From NCBI GenBank assembly GCA_036524675.1, contig DATDBU010000103.1, positions 1 through 6,046 on the forward strand: a DNA stretch of 6,046 bases, given 5' to 3'. This document shows positions 5,696-6,046 of this stretch, piece by piece; position 1 is the first letter of the stretch; every line of letters begins with the position of its first letter. Source of the DNA: DATDAW01 sp036524675. Its GTDB lineage: Bacteria; Verrucomicrobiota; Verrucomicrobiia; Chthoniobacterales; DASVRZ01. Below the pieces are notes generated by a model. The model did not search any database. It was not told the origin of the DNA and saw nothing but the letters and a program-made list of their open reading frames with translations. The translations under genes were made by a program, and so were the position numbers.

Positions 5696-5910
5696 AGTCT
5701 TCAGCATTGGTGGCTATCTTCAGTTCTCTTCGATGGTTCAGCCCTATCGTGTCTACTGCAAAATTGCCGGATCGCACAGTGGAAACTCTATCCTTCCGCA
5801 CTCACAAAAAATCGCTATTCTGACGTCATGTCTCCCCCAATCACCGCAAAATTGCGGCAGTATCACACCGCAAATAGGCGGTCGAATATCTGTTAGGCGT
5901 TACTGCGCGC
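5696..5910. other. Intergenic leader before the right-edge lipoprotein gene
   Basis: No gene is recognised here. It contains a small inverted repeat CCGCAA-AA-TTGCGG (5844-5857) and the palindrome TGACGTCA (5821-5828), which may be chance. A promoter for the gene starting at 5911 is expected in this stretch, but no convincing -35/-10 pair was found. Confidence 0.4.
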
Positions 5911-6046
5911 ATGGCTGCTTCGCGCATCCTTTTTATTCCAGCTGTCTTGGCGCTCGTTAGCTGCGCTGAGCATCACGCCACCAATCGCAGCGAACGGCAA
6001 CCGACCATCATTTCGCGCTCACTCATCGCCACCAAGCAACAACGCG
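5911..6046 (+). CDS. Start of a probable lipoprotein gene, cut by the window edge
   Basis: From the ATG at 5911 the frame stays open to the end of the window (45 codons). It begins MAASRILFIPAVLALVSCAE, a short n-region with one Arg, a hydrophobic core and a textbook lipobox L15-V16-S17-C18, so the product would be lipid-modified at C18 and anchored in a membrane. The mature part visible so far (HHATNRSERQP and onward) is polar and unassigned. A weak TTAGGCG lies upstream of the start. It is the only plus-strand gene called. The function cannot be told from this fragment, and the call rests on the signal sequence alone. Confidence 0.55.
   Translation, partial: MAASRILFIPAVLALVSCAEHHATNRSERQPTIISRSLIATKQQR

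Noticed and set aside
5538..5801. Minus-strand 87-codon frame ending in GYIAGGEAPVP
   Set aside because: It is built mostly from the palindrome cluster and its flanking repeats. Such frames arise from dispersed repeats and show no protein domain.
5821..5828. TGACGTCA palindrome as a regulator site
   Set aside because: A single 8-base palindrome is easily due to chance and nothing else supports a regulator.

Overview
The window looks like chromosomal DNA of a Gram-negative environmental bacterium, most plausibly Verrucomicrobiota. This is an inference from gene types: a DUF1573 domain fused to a cytochrome c, a PQQ-type beta-propeller enzyme, a short-form hicAB module, a REP-associated (IS200-like) transposase remnant and many palindromic intergenic repeats. 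No rRNA, tRNA, CRISPR array or intact mobile element was found.

Layout. Positions 1-158 hold a 21-bp tandem repeat that appears to continue beyond the left edge. Then, all on the minus strand, come an exported DUF1573 plus cytochrome c protein (240-1211), a secreted PQQ-propeller dehydrogenase-like protein (1526-3103), a short IS3-family transposase relic with REP-like hairpins (about 3191-3449), an exported Rossmann/SLOG-like protein of unknown function (3557-4240), and a hicA-hicB toxin-antitoxin pair (4486-4876). HicA here is broken by a single-base frameshift near its 3' end, and it is too short to be found by a simple ORF cut-off. From about 5040 to 5700 lies a palindrome-rich region: the C-terminal half of a RAYT/IS200-like transposase (about 5185-5454), flanked by two copies of the same three-hairpin module in opposite orientations. 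At the right edge a plus-strand lipoprotein gene begins (5911) and runs out of the window.

How the parts may work together. The PQQ-propeller protein has a signal peptide but no heme domain of its own. The neighbouring exported protein carries two CXXCH heme sites and could be its periplasmic electron acceptor. That link rests only on adjacency and co-orientation, and 314 bp separate the two genes. The right half is an accessory zone shaped by small mobile DNA: a decayed transposase with its palindromes, an IS3 scar and a decaying toxin-antitoxin module. No clearly new biological system is demonstrated. The most interesting items are the RAYT relic framed by inverted three-hairpin modules, the hicA frameshift with its preserved ancestral ATGA overlap, and the closely spaced heme motifs of the DUF1573 fusion.
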